Part shown: positions 1-6,600 of the stretch, in pieces
Position numbering within the stretch: position 1 is the first letter of the stretch
How the letters are laid out: every line of letters begins with the position of its first letter
Origin: an uncultured Clostridia bacterium
GTDB lineage: Bacteria; Bacillota_A; Clostridia; Oscillospirales; Oscillospiraceae
Reading direction: 5' to 3'
DNA length: 10,993 nt
Assembly: GCA_949289625.1 (NCBI GenBank)
Contig: CASEPH010000381.1
Span: 1-10,993, forward strand
Notes under the pieces: generated by a model
Seen by the model: only the letters and a program-made list of their open reading frames with translations
Told to the model about the DNA's origin: nothing
Database searches by the model: none
Program-made: the position numbers and the translations under genes

Positions 1-5
1 GTACT

Positions 6-1841
6 ATGCCAGACATCAAGGAAAAACGGCCACCCAGGAAACGAATCAAAGAAAAGCCCAAATCTGTCCCACGGACGCTGGCAAAACAGGAGACCCATCA
101 GGCGGCAGCCTGGACCGGAAAGCAGATTCAGGATGCCGCCCGGATTGTGGAATCCAAAGAAAACGAATCGGAAAACACGGCAAATTCAGTTTACATAATT
201 TCGCCACCGCATCACAATTTCCATGTGGCCGTACCGCCTAAAGGCAAGACCATCAAAACCCCGGAGACGGTGGCGGCCCAGAAAAAACCGGTGGTGAAAG
301 AAGGAAAGTGTCCGATTTCTGCAAAGGTTCCAAGGAATCGCAATCCATCCGCCATTAAAGCGCAGGCGCAAAAGCCCGGGAATGCTGGTCCGGAATGCCG
401 GACCTTGGAGATCCCGTCGCAGCAAGGGCGGCAGGATGTCCGAAAGCAGATCATCCAAAAGCGGGCGGCCAGAAAGCAGGCGGTACGCCAGCAGGAACCG
501 TGCCGGGCAAGCCCATCCCAGGAGCCTGCATCCCAAAACATTCCACAGGCGGTTTCCAGCCCCCATAGGCTGCAAAAGGAAAAACAAATCCGGCAACGGG
601 AGCCTCAGCTCAAGCAGAAGGTGAGTCCGGCAAAAACCAAGGCATTTCCAGCGGCAGAAGCCAGGCGGCATCAGGTTCGGTCAGCAAAATCCACCCAAGC
701 AGCCCAGGCTGTGGCGAAAGCCAGAAAACAGGCCGAAACATCCGGGAAAAGAGTAGCCAAGGAACTGTCTCAGAAGGCGCTCCGGGCCATTTGGGCATCC
801 GGCAAATCTCTGTTGGCTGCGCTGGGGGCTGGAGGGGCCATAGCGCTTCTGGTGGTGGTTTTGGTGACGCTGGTGGGAATTCTGCTGGTGTCGCCTCTGG
901 GGATCTTTTTCAGCAGCGGCGCTGACAATGAAATGACCCTGCAGCAGGCCATGGGCATCCTGAACACAGAGCTCCAGGACCGTGTTACGGAAATCGAGCA
1001 AACGGTGGCCCATGACGATCTGCAGCAGAACGGCCAGCAGGCTCCCTGGAAGGAGGTGCTGACCATCTATAGCGTGAAGGTCACAACGGATGCGGCCCAC
1101 CCGCTGGAGGTGGTGACCGTGGATCAGGAACACCTGGAATTGCTGCGGCAGATCTTCTGGGACATGAATTCGGTGGACTACGCCACAGAAACCTACACAG
1201 AGGAAGTGACCGTAGAAATCGAAGACAGCAGCGGTGAGGTGCCTGAGGAAACCCAGACCGTAGAGAAAACCAGGCTTGTCATTACCATCGGCAGCAACAC
1301 CGCCCAGCAGATGGCGGAAGAATACGGCTTTACAGCGGAGCAGCTCGGCTATGTGGCCGAGCTGCTCTCTGAGGAATATGCAGAATTTTGGACCATGCTG
1401 TCCCTGCCGGGGGTTGGCAGCGATGACATTGTGGCTGTGGCCTTGTCCCAGGTGGGCAACGTGGGCGGAGAACCCTACTGGAGCTGGTACGGATACATCA
1501 GCCGTGTGTCCTGGTGCGCCTGCTTTGTCTCCTGGTGCGGTGATCAATGCGGGTATCTGGACGCCGGAATTCTGCCCAAATTCTCCTACTGCGATTCGGG
1601 CATTGCCTGGTTCCAGGAACGGGGCCAGTGGCAGGGACGGGATTATATTCCCAGTCCGGGGGACATTATCTTTTTCGACTATGACCACAACGTGAGTGCC
1701 AACCATGTGGGAATCGTGGAATCCTGCGACGGCAGCACCGTCTATACCATTGAGGGCAATGCCAGTGATGCGGTGAAACAATTAAGTTATGCGGTGGGGT
1801 ATTCCGGGATTATGGGGTATGGGGTTCCGGCTTATCCGTAA
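6..1841 (+). CDS. CD1108-like membrane-anchored CHAP-domain cell wall hydrolase of a conjugative element
   Basis: 611 aa. Residues 1-265 are a very basic, Lys/Arg/Gln/Pro/Ala-rich, low-complexity region. Residues about 269-303 form one hydrophobic membrane segment rich in Ala, Leu, Val and Gly. Residues 304-470 are an acidic extracytoplasmic linker, and 475-611 a CHAP (cysteine, histidine-dependent amidohydrolase/peptidase) domain. The catalytic Cys is C504 in WCACFVSW; H567 in NHVGIVE, with E583 and N585 in IEGN, complete the active site. Known family role: peptidoglycan cleavage that opens the wall for a mating channel; such proteins (CD1108 type) sit in Tn1549/CTn transfer modules of Firmicutes. 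The start is the first ATG in the window with only 5 bases before it, so its ribosome binding site cannot be judged. The MPDIKEK opening fits my memory of family N-termini. It converges on the sigma factor gene with 28 bp between stops, where there is only a weak GC-rich imperfect hairpin. The CHAP call is firm; the ICE assignment is inferred. Confidence 0.85.
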   Translation: MPDIKEKRPPRKRIKEKPKSVPRTLAKQETHQAAAWTGKQIQDAARIVESKENESENTANSVYIISPPHHNFHVAVPPKGKTIKTPETVAAQKKPVVKEGKCPISAKVPRNRNPSAIKAQAQKPGNAGPECRTLEIPSQQGRQDVRKQIIQKRAARKQAVRQQEPCRASPSQEPASQNIPQAVSSPHRLQKEKQIRQREPQLKQKVSPAKTKAFPAAEARRHQVRSAKSTQAAQAVAKARKQAETSGKRVAKELSQKALRAIWASGKSLLAALGAGGAIALLVVVLVTLVGILLVSPLGIFFSSGADNEMTLQQAMGILNTELQDRVTEIEQTVAHDDLQQNGQQAPWKEVLTIYSVKVTTDAAHPLEVVTVDQEHLELLRQIFWDMNSVDYATETYTEEVTVEIEDSSGEVPEETQTVEKTRLVITIGSNTAQQMAEEYGFTAEQLGYVAELLSEEYAEFWTMLSLPGVGSDDIVAVALSQVGNVGGEPYWSWYGYISRVSWCACFVSWCGDQCGYLDAGILPKFSYCDSGIAWFQERGQWQGRDYIPSPGDIIFFDYDHNVSANHVGIVESCDGSTVYTIEGNASDAVKQLSYAVGYSGIMGYGVPAYP

Positions 1842-1869
1842 AGAACGCGCCTAGCAGAGAAAGTGCGCT

Positions 1870-2400
1870 TTATAAATTATCCATGAGTGCAGCCTGCAAC
1901 TTTTGACGCATACGATACAATCTGGTCCGAAGGGTACCAGCATGCATATGCAGCATTTTCGCAATTTGTTTTTGCGGTATGCCATAAATGGTTCCCATCA
2001 GGATTTGTCGTTCCGTCGGATCGGAGAACATCTGAAGGATCTCATCCTGTAGTTCACAATACGTAATGTGTGCATCGGGAGACTCTGACTGCAGCTTCCC
2101 TGGCCTATAACAAGCAGCTCCAAGAGAAACAGTTTGCAAGTGATTTCGCCGGAGCGAATCGACATATGTATTTCGAACAATCGTTTTCAGCCACGCAGTC
2201 ATATTTACAACATGGGTTAACTGCTCCCAATGCAGAAGTACCTTGATGAATACCTCCTGTGTCAAATCCTCGATCTGTTGCTCATTCACAGAATAGGTTC
2301 GAAAGCAGGACATGACGTAGGGCATATAGCTCAAGTAGATTTGGACGAATTGGTCTGGAGCAACTGATGCTGGGGTCGTTTGAGACGGAATTGGGAGCAT
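1870..2400 (-). CDS. ECF-like RNA polymerase sigma factor
   Basis: 176 aa. Residues 22-86 match sigma-70 region 2: the DLTQEVFIKVL segment (core RNA polymerase contact), then MTAWLKTIVRNTYVDSLRR, which resembles the -10 recognition helix. Residues 116-170 match region 4, with the helix-turn-helix IPQKQIAKMLHMHAGTLRTR and RMRQKL at the end. A region 3 is absent, as in group 4 (ECF) factors; the length is typical. The start ATG is preceded 7 nt upstream by AAAGGAA. No anti-sigma gene is adjacent in either direction, which is unusual for this group. The neighbour upstream on the same strand is the lipoprotein gene, 104 bp away, so the two could be co-transcribed. That gap has only a weak AAAAAG/CTTTTT hairpin and no convincing promoter. 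Sigma factors of this size also occur as regulators on Clostridial mobile elements, which fits a position next to a transfer gene. What promoters it recognises cannot be told. Confidence 0.85.
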   Translation of the reverse strand: MLPIPSQTTPASVAPDQFVQIYLSYMPYVMSCFRTYSVNEQQIEDLTQEVFIKVLLHWEQLTHVVNMTAWLKTIVRNTYVDSLRRNHLQTVSLGAACYRPGKLQSESPDAHITYCELQDEILQMFSDPTERQILMGTIYGIPQKQIAKMLHMHAGTLRTRLYRMRQKLQAALMDNL

Positions 2401-2504
2401 TTGGACGTTCCTTTCTTCTGGGACGGTTTGGCTTTCTGCTGCATTAGGATGGCAGAAACAAGGACTGCAACAAAAAAGCAGAACTTTTTCTACATTACGG
2501 TTTG

Positions 2505-4406
2505 TCAGCTCTGTTCCGCAAGATAGATGCTGACCCGGTTTTGGATGATCTCCGCTACTTCTTCGGCGGTTTTATCCCCCACAAAGAAGGCTTCTGTTTC
2601 TTCCTCCACGATCCCGTCTACCACACTGTCCCACACACGTTTTCCAGCTGCGTCGGAGATCAGTTCCAGCAGGGTTTCTCCGCAGCTTTCCGGGTAGCTC
2701 TGTCCGCCCTGCTGGGAATCGCCGACTGCTTCCGTAATCTGATCTTGGAGCACATCCACTCTGGAGGGAAGGCCGATATTGGATGCATTAGACGCAAACG
2801 CCTCAGACAGCGCGTAGGCGATCACATCCCAGGCTCCGGCTTGATTTCCGCTGGAGACCATACCTAGCTCCAGCCCGCTGACGGTGTCGATAGACATTCC
2901 GCTGGCATCCTCCGATGGGAACCCCAGGAAACGGACTGGGCTGCCATTCCAAAACATAGCTGCATATGTTTCCTGTTGGGTGTCATATACAGAAATAATG
3001 TCCATGTTGGTGACCTGACTGGCCTGGCCGTCGGCCACAACTTCAGATTCAGACAAAAGAAACTGATTGATATATTCCAGATAAGTGATAAATTCCTCGG
3101 AATCAAAAAATGCGGTATTTGTGGCCTGGTCTATGTATCGTCCGGCGTCAAATGTGATGACCAGCATCATGCGTTTGGTGCTCTTCTCCAAAACATTTGT
3201 TCCCGATATGGCGGACTGAAATTCGGAGAAGGTCCAGCCGGATCGGTCTCCTGCCAGGGACTCCGGAGCCATCAGGCCACTGAGGGTAAAGCTGGAGATG
3301 ATGGAATACCGCTTTCCGGCTGTATCCGTGGCGTTCCAGACCGCAGGGAAGAAGTCGGACTCCTGGATGGAAGCATCCTTCTCGATCCATGGATTCAAGT
3401 CCGCAAGGACGCCTTTGGCAATATAAGCACTTTGGGGCACGTTGTAGATGTGAAGCAGGTCCAGTTCCCCAGATAGCAGGGCCATATTCAGGGAGGCTAC
3501 GTCCGCGTATTCCACGGTTTCCAGACGGTAGGCCGACTGGTTCCGGTTATAATTGGCCACAAGCTGGGAGACGGTGGAGGAACCGGAAGTCAGAGTGCCA
3601 AGGCGCAAAATCTCGGGCTCCGTATCGGCTTCTTTTTCCCCAGTGGTGAGCAGGCAGAGATCTCCGGCTACGGCAGCCAGAAAACCATCCGCCGTCTTTC
3701 CGATGGCCGTCACATCATAGGGGTAGATTCCACAGTCGTCCCAATGCAGCAGATAGCTGCCGCTGTTCGTGGCAAGATCATAGAGAACGATCCCCTGGTC
3801 GGTCCCTAGATAAAGGGAGCCGGTTTTGTCCCGGCAGATTGTTCCGAACTCTCCCATATCCGGGATCTGTGCCAGTTCCGTGATGGTGGTACCATCAAAA
3901 TGGCACAGCACCCAGGAGCCGGCAGCTTCCTCGTCGGTTCCATCCAGGCGAAGCAGATAAAACCCGTCGTCTCCCGGAGCTGCGGCCAGCCAGGTTCCGT
4001 CTTCCTCAAAAATCAAGGAATCTCCACGATAGATCTGGGCCTGATCCTGGGTCAGCAGACAGGTATCGTCGCCGGAGGTGCAGTATCCCCGAAGCCCATC
4101 GGAATCCGTGGGAAGGGAAAGGGGTTCCTTCTGTGCTACCCCGTAGGTATCATCCAGGGTAATGGCGTCGCTTTCCGTATAGGCCAGCCCCGTTTGGGTA
4201 TCCAGCCACGCAATGGCCTCGCCGGTCAGGACGGTTTCGGTATGATAATTTTCCGGCTCCGCCGCTTCCGCAAAGGCGATCTTAACCGCATTCGCTGGCT
4301 CTCCCGAAGCTGTTTGGGAAGCAGCGGACATATCCTCTTTTCCGCAGCCGCCCAGGAGGGCGACCAACAGGGCGATTATAGCGCATAACAGGGAAACTTT
4401 TTTCAT
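2505..4406 (-). CDS. Solute-binding-like lipoprotein with an N-terminal propeller-like region
   Basis: 633 aa. The N-terminus is a lipoprotein signal peptide: basic MKK, a hydrophobic core, and a lipobox LGGC with the modified Cys at residue 21, so it should be lipid-anchored outside the membrane. Residues about 55-260 contain repeated short strands with DG/GT turns and aromatic-LL motifs (GDDGFYLLRLDGT, DKTGSLYLGTDQG, KTADGFLAAVAGD), resembling beta-propeller blades. Residues about 266-610 look like a type 1 extracellular solute-binding domain: SQLVANYNR, then SGELDLLHIYNV and KGVLADLNPWIEKD. The start is supported by AGGAGGT 4 nt before ATG. No ABC permease or ATPase gene is in the window, so it is an orphan binding protein and may act in sensing rather than import. 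It follows the SH3 protein gene with 69 bp between, containing a strong hairpin directly before the ribosome binding site. The ligand is unknown; the tail has several acidic runs. Confidence 0.8.
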   Translation of the reverse strand: MKKVSLLCAIIALLVALLGGCGKEDMSAASQTASGEPANAVKIAFAEAAEPENYHTETVLTGEAIAWLDTQTGLAYTESDAITLDDTYGVAQKEPLSLPTDSDGLRGYCTSGDDTCLLTQDQAQIYRGDSLIFEEDGTWLAAAPGDDGFYLLRLDGTDEEAAGSWVLCHFDGTTITELAQIPDMGEFGTICRDKTGSLYLGTDQGIVLYDLATNSGSYLLHWDDCGIYPYDVTAIGKTADGFLAAVAGDLCLLTTGEKEADTEPEILRLGTLTSGSSTVSQLVANYNRNQSAYRLETVEYADVASLNMALLSGELDLLHIYNVPQSAYIAKGVLADLNPWIEKDASIQESDFFPAVWNATDTAGKRYSIISSFTLSGLMAPESLAGDRSGWTFSEFQSAISGTNVLEKSTKRMMLVITFDAGRYIDQATNTAFFDSEEFITYLEYINQFLLSESEVVADGQASQVTNMDIISVYDTQQETYAAMFWNGSPVRFLGFPSEDASGMSIDTVSGLELGMVSSGNQAGAWDVIAYALSEAFASNASNIGLPSRVDVLQDQITEAVGDSQQGGQSYPESCGETLLELISDAAGKRVWDSVVDGIVEEETEAFFVGDKTAEEVAEIIQNRVSIYLAEQS

Positions 4407-4420
4407 AGGTACCTCCTGGG

Positions 4421-4458
4421 AAAATTGCCGATATGGCGAAACAGCGCCATATCGGCAA
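4421..4458 (-). terminator. Intercistronic hairpin with T-run (terminator or attenuator) before the lipoprotein gene
   Basis: A perfect 14-bp stem is formed by TTGCCGATATGGCG (4425-4438) and CGCCATATCGGCAA (4445-4458) around a 6-nt loop. Read on the - strand it is followed by TTTT (4424-4421) and, three bases later, by the AGGAGGT of the lipoprotein gene. It has the form of a rho-independent terminator for the SH3 gene. There is no room for a promoter between it and the lipoprotein start, so expression of the lipoprotein needs read-through, or the hairpin acts as an attenuator or as a stability element on processed mRNA. Confidence 0.75.
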
Positions 4459-4475
4459 AATAGTGAAGCGGATGT

Positions 4476-4835
4476 TTAGCCAATTTTGGTTAAGTAACGG
4501 TTCGCAACCCAGCCAGTCTTGCCCACAAAGGAACCACTATAAACGGTAACATGAAGCCAAAGCATACCGTCGGCAACCTTAGAGTCATTTCCTGCATAAT
4601 AGACACTGGTGTTTTGGGAAAGTGTGCAGATCCATGTTCCAGAAGTACCTGCAGAAGCTCGCAGATTAACCGACGTAGTAGTCAGATAAATACCATCGGT
4701 AGAACGGGTCTGAGATGCAGTGACTTCATCAGTTGCTTCAATATTCATTGAAGCGTCTATTGCGTTAGAGGGCAGAATAAGTAGGGAACACATAGATGCA
4801 ACAACCAAAAGCATAGCAATCAATCTTTTTCTCAT
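4476..4835 (-). CDS. Small secreted bacterial SH3-domain protein
   Basis: 119 aa. Residues 1-25 form a signal peptide (basic MRKR, hydrophobic core, then SNA as a signal peptidase I site). After a short linker, residues about 49-118 form one bacterial SH3 (SH3_3-like) domain. It carries the family pattern SVNLRASAGTSG, a strand with TLSQNTSV, MLWLHVTV and the closing TGWVANRYLTKIG. Such domains usually bind peptidoglycan or act as targeting modules. Here there is no attached catalytic domain, so it would be a free secreted binding domain. The ribosome binding site is weak (GAGAG about 8 nt before ATG). It is the first recognisable gene of a - strand block continuing into the lipoprotein gene. 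Its mRNA leader is about 200 nt if the promoter proposed at 5041-5097 is used. Function beyond wall or ligand binding is not evident. Confidence 0.8.
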   Translation of the reverse strand: MRKRLIAMLLVVASMCSLLILPSNAIDASMNIEATDEVTASQTRSTDGIYLTTTSVNLRASAGTSGTWICTLSQNTSVYYAGNDSKVADGMLWLHVTVYSGSFVGKTGWVANRYLTKIG

Positions 4836-4889
4836 GATTTTACTCTCATTAAATTAATTATTTGCAGACAAGTTCTATAATGTACCTGC

Positions 4890-4991
4890 TTAGTACGCTT
4901 CTTTATTATCACGCCCCAATTGGTCCTCCTGAATATGCCTGATTCGGACTGGATGCACTAGAACATGATAAATGTCAATTTAGTTCTGCAT
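4890..4991 (-). other. Possible short leader ORF with in-frame stop at codon 4
   Basis: On the - strand GAGGTGA lies 5 nt before an ATG at 4991, an excellent initiation site. The ORF reads MQN and then stops (TAA at 4982-4980). Past that stop the same frame stays open for 29 codons (starting IDIYHVLVHP) and ends at 4890. It could be a three-codon leader, a small peptide gene with a nonsense mutation, or chance. A second AGGAGGA is present further down the leader, before a TTG. No family is recognised. Confidence 0.25.
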
Positions 4992-5040
4992 AGGAATCAC
5001 CTCATCGCTATTCAAATGTTTCTTACTCCGCCTGTATGGT

Positions 5041-5097
5041 AGCATAATCCAGAAGAAATTTGCCAAAATTGCAGTACAAGCAGGATTTTTTGCAGTA
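5041..5097 (-). promoter_or_regulatory. Candidate LytTR-type direct-repeat operator and promoter of the SH3/lipoprotein block
   Basis: TTGCAGTA occurs twice on the + strand (5069-5076 and 5090-5097), start to start 21 bp, which is two helical turns. LytTR-family regulators (AgrA, ComE type) bind pairs of about 9-bp direct repeats spaced by about 12 bp, the same period. On the - strand the proximal repeat overlaps the place where a -35 box would be. A -10-like TATGCT sits at 5046-5041, with no good -35 of its own, as expected of an activator-dependent promoter. This is inference from geometry; the repeat sequence itself is not a published consensus I can match. Confidence 0.4.
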
Positions 5098-5108
5098 AAT
5101 GCAAAAAA
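5086..5108. repeat. AT-rich inverted repeat overlapping the direct-repeat operator
   Basis: TTTTTTGCA (5086-5094) and TGCAAAAAA (5100-5108) form a 9-bp perfect inverted repeat with a 5-nt centre. It overlaps the distal direct repeat at 5090-5097 and runs into the A-tract of the next hairpin. It could be part of an operator or of a terminator. Confidence 0.4.
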
Positions 5109-5141
5109 ATGACCTCGGCAGTACCGAACTGTCGAGGTCAT
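5103..5141 (-). terminator. Rho-independent terminator-like hairpin
   Basis: ATGACCTCGGCAGT (5109-5122) pairs with ACTGTCGAGGTCAT (5128-5141) around a 5-nt loop; one position is G-T (wobble on the + transcript). Read on the - strand it ends in a run of seven T (5109-5103). On the + strand the following bases are only moderately T-rich. No gene is directly upstream on either strand, so it may be left from an earlier arrangement, or insulate the SH3 promoter. The rest of the 380-bp gap between the SH3 gene and the kinase pseudogene shows nothing else. Confidence 0.6.
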
Positions 5142-5216
5142 TCTGTCTGCTGGGCTGCTTTGTTATTTTTCTACGTTGTATCTCTTGTTTCTTATGAAAA
5201 GATGGTTAACAATTAA

Positions 5217-5691
5217 AGTCCTGCTGTCCTACAGAATTCCCATGAAACTGAAGCAAGATCGTGCAAAGGCCTGAAGGAACGCCTACGCCAGCCAATGCAA
5301 GAAGCCCCATGACTTTCAAAATCAGCTTGCAGTAATCCGCGGCTTGGTCCGGCGAGAGGCCCCCAACGGAGAACTTGTTCCATATGTGAAGCGGCTCATG
5401 CAAACGGATTTTTGGATTCCCTTTTTGTAAAAACCGGCCGGGCAGTGGTAGATGTTATCCTGAATCAAAAACATGCCTTTGCGTAAAGGGGTGCCAATTC
5501 AGGTGCAATTAGATGCTCTGAGAAACCTCGCTTTCCCGATGAGGCTCTTGTGGTGGTTCTCTCAAATTTGATCCATAATGCCATTGAGGCCTGCAAAAAG
5601 AAAAAAGATCCCAGCCATAAACCCATTCGGCTCAATATAAACGCCAATCTGAAGGCCAATTTTTTATACATTGAGAATCCCTCCGAACAAC
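5217..5691 (+). pseudogene. Decayed GHKL sensor histidine kinase, 5' part
   Basis: Fragments in shifting frames match the intact kinase at 9531-10856. HDFQNQLAVIRGLV (from 5308, frame 1) matches its HDFQNQLSVLRGMV, the phospho-acceptor His box. VDVILNQKHAF (from 5448, frame 3) matches ADVLLSQKAAI. KGVPIQVQLDAL (from 5485, frame 1) matches KGISFQMQLDDL. DEALVVVLSNLIHNAIEAC (from 5538, frame 3) matches the ATP-binding N-box. At least three frame changes and stop codons make it non-functional. The sensor membrane domain is missing at the 5' end, and only the part from just before the His box remains. The coding frame reaches YIENPSEQ at 5690, where the composite insertion sequence begins. Recognition of the lost family is firm; the exact 5' boundary is not. 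Confidence 0.85.
5688..5691. repeat. Target site duplication, left copy (caac)
   Basis: The four bases caac directly precede the left IS end (tgaagtgacccc) and recur directly after the right IS end at 8154-8157. IS150-group elements make 3-4 bp duplications, so length and position both fit. Confidence 0.75.
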
Positions 5692-5716
5692 TGAAGTGAC
5701 CCCAAAAAGTTAGACA
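5692..5716 (-). repeat. IS3-family right inverted repeat (IRR)
   Basis: Reads TGAAGTGACCCCA and then a GTTAGACA block inward. It matches the left repeat at 8129-8153 except for a one-base offset and a few substitutions. Orientation follows from orfA at the other end being on the - strand. About 40 bp of non-coding IS3 3' sequence follows inward before the IS21 end. Confidence 0.75.
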
Positions 5717-5787
5717 ATATTTTCAAACAAAAATTATTCAAGCAACTGAAAGGGCTTGTTGTAAGCAGTCAAGTAAAATAAGCCAAA

Positions 5788-5851
5788 ATTCGCCAGAAAG
5801 TATACCACTTTTAGCCGGTCCGGAAGGGACCATTCGCCACAAAGTATACCA
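5788..5851 (-). repeat. IS21 right-end transposase binding repeats
   Basis: ATTCGCCAGAAAGTATACCA (5788-5807) and ATTCGCCACAAAGTATACCA (5832-5851) are 20-bp direct repeats with one difference, 44 bp apart. They lie between istB and the element boundary. IS21-family ends are known to carry several such internal copies of the terminal sequence. The tip of the element probably lies near 5757-5760 (a TG start), but the exact base is uncertain. No matching left-end copy exists near 8040-8153. Confidence 0.7.
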
Positions 5852-5862
5852 GTCTTGCGTAG

Positions 5863-6600
5863 TTAGCCTGTAATGGACCGGTGGTGCTCCAGACGGTAGC
5901 TGTTGCCGGTCATGTTAATAATCTCGCAGTGGTGGATCAGTCGGTCCAGAATCGCTGTGGTAATGGTGGCATCTCCCAGAAAGTCTGCCCACTCGTCAAA
6001 GCCCTTGTTAGACGTAATAATCAGCGAGGTTTTCTCTGACATGGAGGATACAAATCCAAAGAACAGGTTTGCTTCCGTGGGTGTCAGCGGCATGAAGCCT
6101 ACCTCGTCCACAATCACCAGAGCAGCCTTTCTCAGATACTTCAGCCTCCGCTTGCTGGCTTTGGAGATCTCTGCCGTTTTCAGGATGGTCATGAGATTGT
6201 CCAGTGTTTCAAAGGCCACAGTGTAACCCAAATCCAGGCCTCTTACCGCCAGGGACAGAGCCAGATGGGTCTTTCCTACACCGGGAGGTCCCAGGAAACA
6301 GATATTATATGCCTGTTCCACCCAGGTCATATCACTCAGCCGGAGCATCTGTTCCCGGGATACACTCTTCTGGAAACCAAAGTCAAAGGTCTGCAGCGTC
6401 TTTTCCGCAGGCAGCGCCGCCCGGCGCCTGCGCAGAAAGTTCTGCTTTTCAATCCGCATCCTCTGCTGCTCCAGAAGAAACAGTTCCACGGCTTCCAGGG
6501 GTGTCAGATCATTCTTTCCGGCGAATATCATATCGAAGTCCACCTGGGACATCCGCAGGTCAGTCAGCAGATTCTGCACCCGTTCCAAAGGTGTTATCAT
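5863..6600 (-). CDS. istB: IstB, ATPase helper of IS21-family transposition
   Basis: 245 aa, the usual length for IstB. It has an AAA+ ATPase core: Walker A GPPGVGKT at residues 104-111, Walker B LVIVDE ending at residue 166, and [12 protein letters not shown] (sensor 1 region) further on. A helical N-terminal domain with a basic [10 protein letters not shown] stretch leads into the typical FDF segment. IstB binds DNA and ATP, directs the IstA transposase to targets and stimulates strand transfer. Its ATG overlaps the istA stop by 4 bp (ATGA), so it is translationally coupled to istA. The ORF appears intact. With istA truncated and one IS21 end missing, it probably no longer supports transposition of this copy, but could act on related copies elsewhere (inference). 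Confidence 0.93.
   Translation of the reverse strand: MITPLERVQNLLTDLRMSQVDFDMIFAGKNDLTPLEAVELFLLEQQRMRIEKQNFLRRRRAALPAEKTLQTFDFGFQKSVSREQMLRLSDMTWVEQAYNICFLGPPGVGKTHLALSLAVRGLDLGYTVAFETLDNLMTILKTAEISKASKRRLKYLRKAALVIVDEVGFMPLTPTEANLFFGFVSSMSEKTSLIITSNKGFDEWADFLGDATITTAILDRLIHHCEIINMTGNSYRLEHHRSITG

Noticed and set aside
681..1781. 366-aa open frame on the - strand
   Set aside because: Antisense to the CHAP protein; His-rich, Gln-rich composition is typical of a mirrored GC-rich coding region.
1842..1869. Bidirectional terminator between the converging CHAP and sigma genes
   Set aside because: Only a 4-bp GCGC core with a bulge and no clear T-run; too weak to claim.
4836..5040. Riboswitch in the SH3 leader
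   Set aside because: No conserved riboswitch core that I recognise; only a mini-ORF and spaced purine-rich stretches.
5069..5141. CRISPR-like repeats
   Set aside because: Only two 8-bp copies plus hairpins, no regular repeat-spacer structure.
5206..5403. 65-aa open frame on the - strand (5206-5403)
   Set aside because: Antisense to the kinase pseudogene whose His box is recognisable on the + strand; no motif of its own.
5465..5671. 68-aa hydrophobic open frame on the - strand
   Set aside because: Mirror of the pseudogene N-box region on the + strand; no ribosome binding site.
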